DNA from: an uncultured Carboxylicivirga sp.
GTDB lineage: Bacteria > Bacteroidota > Bacteroidia > Bacteroidales > Marinilabiliaceae
Length of the DNA: 64,000 nucleotides
Assembly (NCBI GenBank): GCA_947491945.1
Contig: CANLLN010000020.1
Location: forward strand, 23,895 to 87,894
Direction: 5' to 3'
Positions 42,961 through 51,253 of this stretch are shown here, piece after piece. Each line of letters opens with the position of its first letter. Within the stretch, counting starts at the first letter, position 1. The translations under genes and the position numbers were made by a program. Below the pieces are notes generated by a model. The model was not told the DNA's origin. It did no database searches and was given only the letters and a program-made list of their open reading frames with translations.

Positions 42961-43089
42961 ATGAAGCACATTGATATCTCATCGCAAAATGAACACAGTA
43001 CTTACTGTCCTTTAACAACCTCCTGGGTAATTGTTGTTGCCCTGGTTGTAATTGTTCTGCTAATCCGATTGTTTATCGGATTGTATTAG
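42961..43089 (+). CDS. Single-helix small membrane protein (42 residues)
   Basis: The ATG at 42961 opens a 42-codon frame ending with TAG. The first 19 residues are polar (MKHIDISSQNEHSTYCPLTT), followed by a strong membrane helix (about 21-41: WVIVVALVVIVLLIRLFIG). A strong G/C-rich hairpin with T-tail follows 22 bases later, giving the region the outline of a real short gene. No promoter box was identified with confidence. Sequence, coding style and terminator support it, but expression is unproven. It lies 177 bp after nhaD. Confidence 0.5.
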   Translation: MKHIDISSQNEHSTYCPLTTSWVIVVALVVIVLLIRLFIGLY

Positions 43090-43111
43090 TATCATTTTTT
43101 CTTTTTTGATG

Positions 43112-43168
43112 CACGACGGCGTGGGCACTAATCGTCCCTGATTTATCATTGCCCCGTCGTCGTGTTTT
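43112..43168 (+). terminator. Terminator-like hairpin after the 42-residue gene
   Basis: CACGACG (43112-43118) pairs with CGTCGTG (43158-43164); the stem extends inward with bulges (GGGCA with TGCCC), followed by TTTT. The rest of 42784-43489 contains no other gene I can support. Confidence 0.6.
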
Positions 43169-43364
43169 ACTTCAAAGCGGCATATTAAGAGCCGGTACCA
43201 CTCAAAGTGGATCGTGGCAGCCTTTAGCTGTTAATATTTAAGTTTCTTCGGGTTTTGTCGTTTGCCACAAAAAATCATAAGTTCGATTTCCTTTTTTAAC
43301 GACTATTATTCTACCTGGTTAATGCATTTTCGTATCCATTATGCGTTTAAGTGATTATTGGAAT

Positions 43365-43405
43365 TTAAAAAGCCCGCAAGTCTTGAATAATCTCGACCTG
43401 CGGGC
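43365..43405 (-). terminator. Terminator of the GH65-pgmB-MFS operon
   Basis: An 11-bp stem with one mismatch (GCCCGCAAGTC, 43372-43382, with 43395-43405) followed on the minus strand by TTTTAAA, 85 bases after the GH65 stop. Confidence 0.75.
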
Positions 43406-43489
43406 ATAGTAATTAATGAACTTTTTAAGGAAGGGTTCTTTTATAAATACCTTGTACCAGACAACCGTTCCGTTAAATATTTTAAAGTT

Positions 43490-45805
43490 CTAGTGCTTAA
43501 TATCCACCATTACAGATTGATGGGGTGGAACGGTAATGGACTTGCCATATACCTTTAGCTTAACCGCTTTCTCAGCGTGGGAAATGATGTTTACTCTTTT
43601 GCTGTTGACCACAACCTCCAGGTCGTTGCCCATAAAGGCAATGCGGAAGGAATATTCCTGCCACTGAGCCGGAATGATGGGGTTCAGAAACAGTTGCCCG
43701 TCGTGAACGCGTTTACCGCCAAATCCTTCCACAATGGCCATCCATGTACCGGCCATGCTGGTAATATGCAAGCCCTCGTGTGCCTCGTGGTTGTAATCGT
43801 CAATGTCAAGGCGCGAGGTGCGCAGATACATCTCATAGGCTTTCTCATTGTTGCCTATTTTGGCCGCCAGTATGGCATGCACACAGGGCGATAGTGATGA
43901 TTCATGTACCGTGCGGGGCTCGTAAAATTCAAAGTTACGCTGTATGGTAGCCATATCAAACTCCTCCTCGAATACATAAATGCCCTGCAGCGTGTCGGCC
44001 TGCTTAATAAAGCAGCTGCGTAATATACGATCCCACGACCAGTATTGGTTAATAGGGCGCTCCTCCGGCTTAAGATCATCAGCCAGCCTCTGCTCTTTGT
44101 CCATGTAAGCATCTTGTTGCATAAACACCTGAAGCTTCTCGTTGTAGGGAAAGTGCATCTTTTCAATTATATCTTTCCAGCGCGGTGTTTCTCCTTCATA
44201 GTCAAAGGCGGCTTTACTGATGATGGATTTGTATCTGCCTTCATCCATGGCCTTTACTTTTGCCAGGGCTTCAAGCGTGTATTTAAGGCACCATACCGCC
44301 ATTTTATTGGTGTACCAGTTGTTGTTGATGTTATTTTCGTATTCGTTGGGACCTGTAACGCCCAGCATTACGTATTTTTGGCGCTTTTCCGAATAGCTAA
44401 CCCGCTGACTCCAGAAACGGGAAATGCCCAGCAATACTTCCAGACCGTACTGTGCCAGGTAAGCTTCATCGTTGGTGTGGCGGATATAATTATAAATGGC
44501 AAAGGCAATGGCGCCGTTACGATGCACTTCTTCAAAGGTAATCTCCCATTCGTTATGGCATTCTTCACCGTTCATGGTTACCATGGGGTAGAGGGCAGCT
44601 CCATTAGTAAAGCCCAGCTTGGCCGCATTTTCAATGGCACGGGGTAAGTGTTTGTAGCGATATATCAGCAGGTTGCGTGTTACCTCTGCCGGGGCGGTGG
44701 CAATAAAGAAAGGAACGCAGTAAGCCTCGGTATCCCAGTAGGTTGAACCCCCGTATTTCTCGCCTGTAAAGCCTTTGGGACCAATATTCAGGCGTTCGTC
44801 CTCTCCCGTATAGGTCTGGTTAAGATGGAAAATATTGAAGCGTATGCCCTGTTGTGCCGCCACATCGCCTTTAATGCGAATATCGCTGTGCACCCATTTC
44901 TCGGCCCATACTTTAATATGTTCTTCAAGCAATGTGTCGAAACCCTTGCCGAACCCTGCTTCAGTTATTTTTTTACAAGCATCAAGCACGACATCCTTAT
45001 CGTAGTTCAGTGAGCTGGTAACACCTACAATTTTTTCCAGGGTGAAGCACTGCCCTTGTTTTACAGTGTGTGACACCTTGCTGGCCACATAACCGTCTTG
45101 TGCTTCATGACCGGCATTGCATACGATGGCAGCATCATTCAGTGTGGTTCTTATTTTCATGCCACAGGCTACGCGAAAGCCTATCTTCTTGGTTTCAGTC
45201 ACCAGGTATGCTTCATCGGATAATGCCTCAGTATTTAATATGTTCCAGAACTTCTCATCGTAGTTGGCGTCTTCATTCTTCACGTCGCCATTGAGGTAGG
45301 CTGTAAAAGTAATGTTGCCATCGAAGTTAAGTGGGGTCACCGCATAGCGGATGGCACCATTCTCAGTGTCGGCCATGCTGACAAAGCGCTGGGCATGTAC
45401 GCTAATTTTTTTGCCATCGGGCAGGGTAGCGGTGAAGGAGCGTTGGAGATAGCCCTCTTTCATATTGAGGGTACGTGTAAAATTCTCGGTCTTACAGGTG
45501 AATAAATCCAGCTGCTGACCCTCTATCTGCACATCGATGCCAATCCAGTTAGGACTGTTCAATACTTTGGCAAAATACTCGGGATAGCCATTTTTCCACC
45601 AGCCCACGCGTGTTTTATCGGGGTAGTAGATGCCGGCTATATAGCTGCCTTGCAATGACGGACCCGAATAGGCCTCCTCAAAATTGGCCCGCTGTCCCAT
45701 TTTACCATTGCCCAAGCTGAAAATGCTTTCAGAGGATTGATGATTTTCAGGGTTGAAGCCCTCTTCTATGATGCACCACTCATCGTGTTTTAAGTATTCT
45801 TTCAT
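43490..45805 (-). CDS. GH65 glycoside phosphorylase, probably maltose phosphorylase
   Basis: A 771-residue GH65 enzyme. The general acid is E488 in GPNEYENN, matching Glu487 of Lactobacillus brevis maltose phosphorylase. Other landmarks are ESIFSLGNGKMGQRANFEE at the N-terminus, GGSTYWDTEAYCVPFF in the (alpha/alpha)6 barrel and YNHEAHEGLHITSMAGTW. It has the normal length with an N-terminal beta-sandwich, barrel and C-terminal beta domain, and no signal peptide, so it is cytoplasmic. It should convert maltose and phosphate to glucose and beta-glucose 1-phosphate, the substrate of the adjacent beta-phosphoglucomutase. Kojibiose or trehalose phosphorylases share the fold; the starch context favours maltose. 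Confidence 0.9.
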   Translation of the reverse strand: MKEYLKHDEWCIIEEGFNPENHQSSESIFSLGNGKMGQRANFEEAYSGPSLQGSYIAGIYYPDKTRVGWWKNGYPEYFAKVLNSPNWIGIDVQIEGQQLDLFTCKTENFTRTLNMKEGYLQRSFTATLPDGKKISVHAQRFVSMADTENGAIRYAVTPLNFDGNITFTAYLNGDVKNEDANYDEKFWNILNTEALSDEAYLVTETKKIGFRVACGMKIRTTLNDAAIVCNAGHEAQDGYVASKVSHTVKQGQCFTLEKIVGVTSSLNYDKDVVLDACKKITEAGFGKGFDTLLEEHIKVWAEKWVHSDIRIKGDVAAQQGIRFNIFHLNQTYTGEDERLNIGPKGFTGEKYGGSTYWDTEAYCVPFFIATAPAEVTRNLLIYRYKHLPRAIENAAKLGFTNGAALYPMVTMNGEECHNEWEITFEEVHRNGAIAFAIYNYIRHTNDEAYLAQYGLEVLLGISRFWSQRVSYSEKRQKYVMLGVTGPNEYENNINNNWYTNKMAVWCLKYTLEALAKVKAMDEGRYKSIISKAAFDYEGETPRWKDIIEKMHFPYNEKLQVFMQQDAYMDKEQRLADDLKPEERPINQYWSWDRILRSCFIKQADTLQGIYVFEEEFDMATIQRNFEFYEPRTVHESSLSPCVHAILAAKIGNNEKAYEMYLRTSRLDIDDYNHEAHEGLHITSMAGTWMAIVEGFGGKRVHDGQLFLNPIIPAQWQEYSFRIAFMGNDLEVVVNSKRVNIISHAEKAVKLKVYGKSITVPPHQSVMVDIKH

Positions 45806-45893
45806 TGTAATTGGTTTAAAATTTTAAACACCTGCGATTTGGGGATATGACTTACGGTTATTAGGCCTTTCGTTAAGGCGGTCATATCACGCA

Positions 45894-46556
45894 TTATTCA
45901 TCACTGCCCAGTGTCATTAGCCTGGTATAGCTCATCTGATGCAGACCATCAATCACCAGGTTGGCTTTACCCAAAATATCGGGCGAGCCAATGCCCACAC
46001 AGCGCATCTTACCCGCCAAGGCTGCTTCCACACCGGCTTCGGCATCTTCAAAAACAACACATGCTTCTGGCGAAACGCCCAGTTCGGCCGCTCCTTTCAG
46101 AAATACTTCGGGGTTGGGCTTTGCCTCACTCACTTTGGTGCCGTCAATAATGGCTTCAAAAAGATCAGTCAGCTCCAGCCGATCAAGTATCGTCATGGCA
46201 TTTTTACTGGCCGATCCCAAGGCAATGCGAATGCCTTTTTCTTTCAGCTCAAGCAGTAGCTCTTTGGCACCGGGTAGTATTTCATCGGGTTGCATCTGAA
46301 GAATGTAGCGGCGATAATTCTCGTTCTTTTTTTCTGCCAGCCGTTCTTTTTCAGCATCGCTGAGGGTGATGCCTCCAATGCCCAGCAAAATGTCCAATGA
46401 CCTCATACGGCTTACGCCTTTAAGTTGCTCGTTATCTGCTTCAGTGAACTCAAAACCAAGCTCATTGGCCAGGGCACGCCAGGCAATGTAATGATACTTG
46501 GCAGTGTCCACAATAACACCGTCTAAATCAAATAAACATGCTTTTATCTTTCCCAT
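45894..46556 (-). CDS. pgmB: Beta-phosphoglucomutase
   Basis: A 220-residue HAD enzyme with a helical cap. The nucleophile and acid/base are D10 and D12 (FDLDGVIVDTAKYHYIAW). The cap motif is EQLKGVSRMRSLDILLG, the phosphate-binding Ser and Lys are in LGSASKNA and SEAKPNPEVF, and the Mg ligands are in VVFEDAEAG. It converts beta-glucose 1-phosphate to glucose 6-phosphate and so completes the phosphorolytic maltose route. It lies nine bases after the MFS gene and 88 bases before GH65. Confidence 0.93.
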   Translation of the reverse strand: MGKIKACLFDLDGVIVDTAKYHYIAWRALANELGFEFTEADNEQLKGVSRMRSLDILLGIGGITLSDAEKERLAEKKNENYRRYILQMQPDEILPGAKELLLELKEKGIRIALGSASKNAMTILDRLELTDLFEAIIDGTKVSEAKPNPEVFLKGAAELGVSPEACVVFEDAEAGVEAALAGKMRCVGIGSPDILGKANLVIDGLHQMSYTRLMTLGSDE

Positions 46557-46565
46557 CCCTTTGTT

Positions 46566-47924
46566 TTATTCGTTTGCTTCACTTTCAGCTTTCACAAAAG
46601 CTACCATAATGGCTCCCAGCATCATGATGATACCGGCCATGATCAACACGTAGATGCCTTCGCCCTTGAACAGACTTCTTAATATGGGGCCTCCGATAAT
46701 ACCACTGAGTATCTGCGGCACTACCACGGTAAGATTAAACAGTCCCATGTAAATGCCCATGCGTTTGGGTGGCAAGGAGCCGGATAGGATGGCATAGGGC
46801 ATGGCCAGTATGGCTGCCCAGGCAATGCCAATGCCTACCATCGATACTAACAGCATATACTGACTGCTAAAAAAGTAGGTGGAGACATAGCCGATTCCTC
46901 CCAGCAGGAGGGCACCGGCATACACCGTTTTGCGACTGCTGCGCTTGATACACCAGGGCATCAGGGTTGAGAAGAGGGCTGCCACGGCGCTATACACCGC
47001 AAAGCAGATACCCACCCAGTTACCGGCCTCGTTGAAGGCTTTCAGAATGGTTTCATTGGTTTCTGTTTCCGCATTAAAATCGATGGGCACTCCAAAGTGG
47101 TGCTGCGAAATGGCCGTAGTGGCATATACCCACAATAAAAAGAGGGGAAACCAGGAAAACAACTGAACGATGGATAGTTGGCGCATCGTTTTAGGCATGT
47201 TGAACAAGAGTTTCCAGAAACTGTCCTTCTGCTCCTTATCTTCCTCGGTAATGTTCTTGTAGGCTTCAAATTCAGCCGGTGGATACTCTTTGGTTTTAAA
47301 AACAGTGACCAGCACGCTGACCAATAATAAAGAACCGCCAATGTAAAACGACCAGATGACTGAAGGAGCTACCTTACCTGCCTCGGGTTCGTTGGCAATG
47401 CCGGCAGCGGTTAAGATAAAAGGCAGGGCCGAGCCAATAACAGCACCTGTGTTAATTAAAAAGCTCTGTACCGAATAGCCAATGTTACGTTGTTCTTCCG
47501 GTGTCATATCGGCCACCAAAGCTCTGAAGGGCTGAAAAGTAACATTAAACGAGCCATCCATAAGGGCCAGCATGGCCACACCAAAAAACAGAACACCGGC
47601 ACCACCAGCTTTCATTATCAGCGGGGCATTGGGCATGAAAAACATGGCAATCATGGATACAATGGCACCCCCTAATATATAGGGCGAACGCCGGCCAATG
47701 CGTGTCCAGGTGTTGTCGCTGGCTGCTCCCACAACCGGCTGAACGATGAGCCCCATTATAGGGGCTACCAACCAGAAAAAGGACAGGTTATGCGGATCGG
47801 CACCAAGACTGGTTAAGATGCGGCTGGCGTTGGCATTTTGCAAGGCAAAGCCAAACTGTACACCCAAAAAGCCAAAGCTTAAGTTCCATATTTGCCAAAA
47901 TGATAACTTTGGTAATTGCTTCAT
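46566..47924 (-). CDS. MFS sugar transporter (maltose/maltodextrin type)
   Basis: A 452-residue, 12-helix major facilitator of the SLC45/GPH-like sugar symporter group. The N-terminus FWQIWNLSFGFLGVQFGFALQNANASRIL and the loop-2 motif QPVVGAASDNTWTRIGRRSPYILGG are characteristic of maltose/sucrose transporters found beside GH65 and pgmB in Bacteroidetes. It should bring maltose or short maltodextrins across the inner membrane. It is the first gene of the minus arm, with two LacI-type operator-like sites in its 460-bp upstream region. Confidence 0.9.
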   Translation of the reverse strand: MKQLPKLSFWQIWNLSFGFLGVQFGFALQNANASRILTSLGADPHNLSFFWLVAPIMGLIVQPVVGAASDNTWTRIGRRSPYILGGAIVSMIAMFFMPNAPLIMKAGGAGVLFFGVAMLALMDGSFNVTFQPFRALVADMTPEEQRNIGYSVQSFLINTGAVIGSALPFILTAAGIANEPEAGKVAPSVIWSFYIGGSLLLVSVLVTVFKTKEYPPAEFEAYKNITEEDKEQKDSFWKLLFNMPKTMRQLSIVQLFSWFPLFLLWVYATTAISQHHFGVPIDFNAETETNETILKAFNEAGNWVGICFAVYSAVAALFSTLMPWCIKRSSRKTVYAGALLLGGIGYVSTYFFSSQYMLLVSMVGIGIAWAAILAMPYAILSGSLPPKRMGIYMGLFNLTVVVPQILSGIIGGPILRSLFKGEGIYVLIMAGIIMMLGAIMVAFVKAESEANE

Positions 47925-48204
47925 AATTACTTTTGTTTATGCATGAACATAACTTGTGGAACACATTACAGGCATTGCATATTTAATGCGTAAATGTGCC
48001 GCAGGCATGTTCTTATTAAAATAGGGGTACAATAAACACCTTTTACTTATAAAGTGCTTATAAGCATCGTAAAAAAGGTATCAGCAGGTAAGCAAGTTCT
48101 CTAATTTTTCCACAACAAACTTAAGATAAAATTAGCAATACTACTGCTTTTGTTTGTTGTGGTGTTTTTGCCTATGTGTCTCTTTATCAGCTAAAGTATA
48201 TATT

Positions 48205-48282
48205 GCAAACGATTGCGAAAGACCCTAAAAAAGATGCTTTTTTGTTATGAATGATGGTCAGAGGTTTTATGCAAACGTTTTC
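48205..48282. promoter_or_regulatory. LacI-family operator-like sites upstream of the MFS gene
   Basis: GCAAACGATTGC (48205-48216) and GCAAACGTTTTC (48271-48282) both fit the LacI-family pattern around a central CG. The first is identical to a site in front of susC (52438-52449). They lie 281-358 bp before the MFS start. Confidence 0.65.
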
Positions 48283-48384
48283 GGTGGTGCTTATGTCGTT
48301 GAACGCAACGGTTGGTGTATGCAGCGTGGCTTGTGTTGCGCTTGTGGCAAGCGATGCATTATGACGGTTTATAGGGTGCCGAAT

Positions 48385-49176
48385 TTATTCTGGTTTCATC
48401 TCTGTTTTTTCAAACCCAACAATTGACTTTTCTGTTGTATTAAACTGAATATTTTCGTCAATTATGAGGTCGAATTTAATGTCATAATACCTTTGGTCAA
48501 TAAAAACACTTTGTTTAGGATCATCAATTGAATAGCTTTCTCCCCTCATTTTAATTGGATAATAATTCTCTTTATCAATGTAATAAAGCGTTTTTGAAAT
48601 ATTCCCTTTTTTATCTTCAAGTCTAATCCTAAAGCCAGGCATTGATATTTTATCCTCTAAGATCACTTGTATTTGGAAACAATTTTTATCATCAACAATT
48701 GTATCATTCAACCTGTCAATTGAGTATGACTCCATGTTGTTAAGTATGTATTTCAATTCATATTGCATTCCATAGAGTGTATTATGACCCCAAAAAGGTT
48801 TCTTCTTAAAATCTGGATATTTGACCAAATCATAAATCCTTGCGACACTGTCTCTATTGTTTTTACGTATTAATCTATCACCATCATAGATATCTTCATA
48901 AATCACATTTTCTTTGTTGTTAACATACATGTACCAATGTCCTTTAACACCGACGATAGAATCAGAAGTTAGTCTTCTAAAATACATCTCCCGATATCGT
49001 TGTATGGTATCATTTGCGCTTCGTGGGTTTGTCCTCGACATATCTTGCTTATAATAAATCGACTCAATAGCATCTATTGTGTTAATTGTCTGACTTAAAA
49101 TGTCAATAGCCGTTTCACGCTTATTACAAGAGACAGAAACAATCAGTATGATTACGATTAAAAATATCCTATTCAT
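48385..49176 (-). CDS. Lipoprotein of unknown function
   Basis: A 263-residue lipoprotein (signal LIVIILIVSVSC, Cys17 then NKRET, no acidic surface-export signal). The mature part is beta-rich with many Tyr/Asp/Asn residues and alternating strands (GHWYMYVNNKENVIYEDIY, RIRLEDKKGNISKTLYYIDKENYYPIKMRG), an outline like the LolA/LolB-type lipid-binding fold seen in some Bacteroidetes lipoproteins; I cannot confirm this. Codons are strongly AT-rich compared with the flanking PUL genes, suggesting recent acquisition. It is the last gene of the accessory island. Confidence 0.65.
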   Translation of the reverse strand: MNRIFLIVIILIVSVSCNKRETAIDILSQTINTIDAIESIYYKQDMSRTNPRSANDTIQRYREMYFRRLTSDSIVGVKGHWYMYVNNKENVIYEDIYDGDRLIRKNNRDSVARIYDLVKYPDFKKKPFWGHNTLYGMQYELKYILNNMESYSIDRLNDTIVDDKNCFQIQVILEDKISMPGFRIRLEDKKGNISKTLYYIDKENYYPIKMRGESYSIDDPKQSVFIDQRYYDIKFDLIIDENIQFNTTEKSIVGFEKTEMKPE

Positions 49177-49226
49177 TTCATTATTTTTTGATTGTTCTTA
49201 GGATTGTGTTGTACCCATGTGGATAG

Positions 49227-49239
49227 CGGTTAGTGTATG
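49227..49239. repeat. Short motif repeated after island genes (copy 1)
   Basis: CGGTTAGTGTATG, 45 bases after the stop of the 348-residue protein; a one-mismatch copy (CGGTTGGTGTATG, 48309-48321) lies 64 bases after the stop of the lipoprotein. Possible cassette-boundary sequence. Confidence 0.4.
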
Positions 49240-49283
49240 GTGTCGTAAGGGATGCGGACTTTAAACCTATCAATTTACCAGCT

Positions 49284-50330
49284 TTAATTTTTCATTTTAA
49301 ATTTGGGCTCAATAAAATTATTGTCAATTGCCCATTTTTCTAATTTATTTATTCTATCCTTTACTTTGTCAGATAGGTCATTAAAGTCCTCAACTCTGTA
49401 AATAATTAATTGTTGTCTTTTGTAGTCTTCAATACCTTGCCTTTCAATATCCATTTTATCCATTTCAACAATCTGATTTTCCACATCCTCTTCCGTTATA
49501 TCAGGATGACTATTTACCCACTCTAGAAAATTGATAGTTTCTTGGTCTTTGTTTGATATCTCCTGTAGTAGTTGAAAATATTCAGTTGGTAAATACTTTG
49601 TTAAATTTTCAATTTCATGTTCACGGAGATGACTAAAACTCGGTATATCTATTCCAAATTTGCGACTGTAATCGAATTGAATCAATCCTGCGGGGTATTT
49701 TAATAGATGAAGAGTCATTACAATGATTACAATTTCCTCTAATGTATTTATCCATTTTTCAATGTAATCCTTTTCAAATGTTTGATAATTTGATTTTAAT
49801 TTACCAAGCTTATTTGAGAATACATGTCCTTTGGTATGAACATAATTGTGGAGAAATCCGAGTTTTAAAAGTCTCCCCTTTATATCAATCTGCTCTTGAA
49901 ACTTTTTAATATTCTCATGTTGTAAAAGGATTTTCCAAACATCCTGTATTTTTGGCGTATCAGCTTCCTTAGAATCAGCAGAACTTAACCACTTTTTAAC
50001 AGCATTATGACCATCATCATTTATATTATAATATACAGATAAAAGTCCTAATTCGAGCGTACTACGCAAAGAAGTCATTGCTTGTTTATATAGACCGAAG
50101 CAAATTAGATTAAATGATATTTGAATTTCTTCCCAAGATTCATTGTATGGAAAACTATGTCCTGACCAAAAACTTTGCATGGTCGTCGGAATTATATTAT
50201 GCAAAGAATGATAAATCCATGAAAGTTTCTCTATCTTTAATTTCAAGTCTGGATTTTCAATTAGAAACTCTTCTGTCTTTTTGAAGACTTCGATGCTTCT
50301 TTCAGGTGTATAGATTAATGGTGGTATCAT
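49284..50330 (-). CDS. Unknown 348-residue cytoplasmic protein of the accessory island
   Basis: I do not recognise this protein. It has no signal peptide or membrane helix and is largely alpha-helical. The first half has LICFGLYKQAMTSLRSTLELGLL and LGFLHNYVHTKGHVF, an Arg-containing helix and an H-x3-H motif that recall HEPN/Abi-type proteins. The last ~90 residues are charged helices (TEEDVENQIVEMDKMDIERQGIEDYKRQQ) ending in KFKMKN. It is AT-rich, unlike the flanking PUL. An AT-rich inverted repeat lies upstream (50343-50438). With the toxin-antitoxin pair beside it, a defence or abortive-infection role is conceivable but unproven. Confidence 0.65.
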   Translation of the reverse strand: MIPPLIYTPERSIEVFKKTEEFLIENPDLKLKIEKLSWIYHSLHNIIPTTMQSFWSGHSFPYNESWEEIQISFNLICFGLYKQAMTSLRSTLELGLLSVYYNINDDGHNAVKKWLSSADSKEADTPKIQDVWKILLQHENIKKFQEQIDIKGRLLKLGFLHNYVHTKGHVFSNKLGKLKSNYQTFEKDYIEKWINTLEEIVIIVMTLHLLKYPAGLIQFDYSRKFGIDIPSFSHLREHEIENLTKYLPTEYFQLLQEISNKDQETINFLEWVNSHPDITEEDVENQIVEMDKMDIERQGIEDYKRQQLIIYRVEDFNDLSDKVKDRINKLEKWAIDNNFIEPKFKMKN

Positions 50331-50342
50331 CTTATTATCTAG

Positions 50343-50438
50343 GCTAACGTAAAAATAAATACCAGTCTTTCAGTGTTTTACATTTTTATACTTTACTTCA
50401 AATTTCATCCGCTTTGATGTCCCCTTTTTTACGTTAGC
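50343..50438. repeat. 13-bp inverted repeat pair spanning 96 bp
   Basis: GCTAACGTAAAAA (50343-50355) and its exact reverse complement TTTTTACGTTAGC (50426-50438) flank 70 bp without an ORF, just upstream of the 348-residue protein gene. It could be a miniature element or a recombination site. Confidence 0.6.
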
Positions 50439-50537
50439 TTAAGAAATCCATAAGCCTAAAAAAGTTTTGATTACCTTGATTTTTAATCAATACTATGGGT
50501 TTATAGGGGGCATTGCGCATTGTTAGCGCAAGTTATT

Positions 50538-50837
50538 TTATAATCTTATTGATAAATCAAGATGTCCTCCAAGCCCTAACTGAACGATTTTTTGCAACGT
50601 CGAGAGTCGAACTTCTTTTACGTTATTTTCAATTTTTGAAATATAAGATTTTGTTGTTCCTACTTTTTTAGCTAATTCAGCTTGGGTCATACCTTTTTTA
50701 AGACGAGCTTCATGTAAAAGTGTACCTAATTTAAAGTTTTCGTAGCCACTCTCTAGCTCTTCTCTTTTTTTTGTCCCTTTTTCACCGTAATGTCTGTCCT
50801 TAAATTCATCCAGGGTCATTTTGTTACTACTTTTCAT
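50538..50837 (-). CDS. HigA-like antitoxin (XRE family)
   Basis: A 99-residue DNA-binding protein. The helix-turn-helix is about residues 41-93 (LHEARLKKGMTQAELAKKVG, then TTKSYISKIENN). The ~35-residue N-terminal part (MTLDEFKDRHYGEKGTKKREELE) is typical of HigA antitoxins and contacts the toxin. It should neutralise the toxin encoded just before it and repress their shared promoter, probably through the palindrome at 51193-51210. The two frames overlap by 11 bases with the toxin first, as usual for HigBA. Confidence 0.88.
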   Translation of the reverse strand: MKSSNKMTLDEFKDRHYGEKGTKKREELESGYENFKLGTLLHEARLKKGMTQAELAKKVGTTKSYISKIENNVKEVRLSTLQKIVQLGLGGHLDLSIRL

Positions 50838-51174
50838 TTCTATACTCCTCCATTATTTTTAATGCTCTCTCAATTTCTTTTTTAGGTGTCTTTTGCGTTT
50901 TCTTTTGAAATCCATTTGCTAGAATTATAAGTTTTCCTTTATCGAAAAAACAAAATATCCTAAAAATATCTTTGCTTAACTTTATTCTTATTTCATACAG
51001 TCCTTCTGTTGATTCAATATGTTTTAAAAAACTTTCTGGTATTCTTTCAAGTTCCTCAATCAACTGTATAGTCCAGATAATTTTCGCTTTAATTTTGTCT
51101 GACTGTTTAATAAAAAACTTCTCAAAGTAGTTTTTATAGAAAATAGCTGTCCTAAATTTCTTTTTAAACTCCAT
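50827..51174 (-). CDS. HigB-like RelE-superfamily toxin
   Basis: A 115-residue toxin of the phage-derived Gp49-like/HigB branch of RelE/ParE. The diagnostic core is GLYEIRIKLSKDIFRIFCFFDKGKLIILANGFQKKTQKTPKKEI, including EIR, the RIFCFF strand and the basic FxKKTQKTP loop common to ribosome-dependent mRNA interferases. It is the first gene of the pair and its start lies 5 bases after a -7 box. Confidence 0.9.
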   Translation of the reverse strand: MEFKKKFRTAIFYKNYFEKFFIKQSDKIKAKIIWTIQLIEELERIPESFLKHIESTEGLYEIRIKLSKDIFRIFCFFDKGKLIILANGFQKKTQKTPKKEIERALKIMEEYRNEK

Positions 51175-51178
51175 GAAG

Positions 51179-51186
51179 CAAAGATA
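51179..51186 (-). promoter_or_regulatory. Putative -7 promoter box of the toxin-antitoxin pair
   Basis: TATCTTTG on the minus strand fits TAnnTTTG and lies 4 bases before the ATG at 51174, implying a nearly leaderless toxin mRNA. Confidence 0.55.
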
Positions 51187-51192
51187 TAAAAT

Positions 51193-51210
51193 GTTTCACT
51201 ATAGTGAAAC
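51193..51210. promoter_or_regulatory. Palindromic operator of the toxin-antitoxin pair
   Basis: GTTTCACTATAGTGAAAC is a perfect 18-bp palindrome that sits between the -7 and the expected -33 region of the toxin promoter, the usual place for HigA autorepression. Confidence 0.75.
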
Positions 51211-51253
51211 TATATTTTAATATGCGCCTAACGGCCAATATAATCTGCAGTAC

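Noticed and set aside
44045..44647. 200-residue plus-strand frame inside the GH65 gene
   Set aside because: It is antisense to a well-supported GH65 enzyme, and I recognise no domain in it.
51226..51236. Integron attC core sites at the island edges
   Set aside because: GTTAGGC at one edge fits the core consensus, but the partner sites (AGCTAAC, GTTAGCC, CGCTAAC) do not, and there is no integrase gene; kept only as a weak cassette hypothesis.
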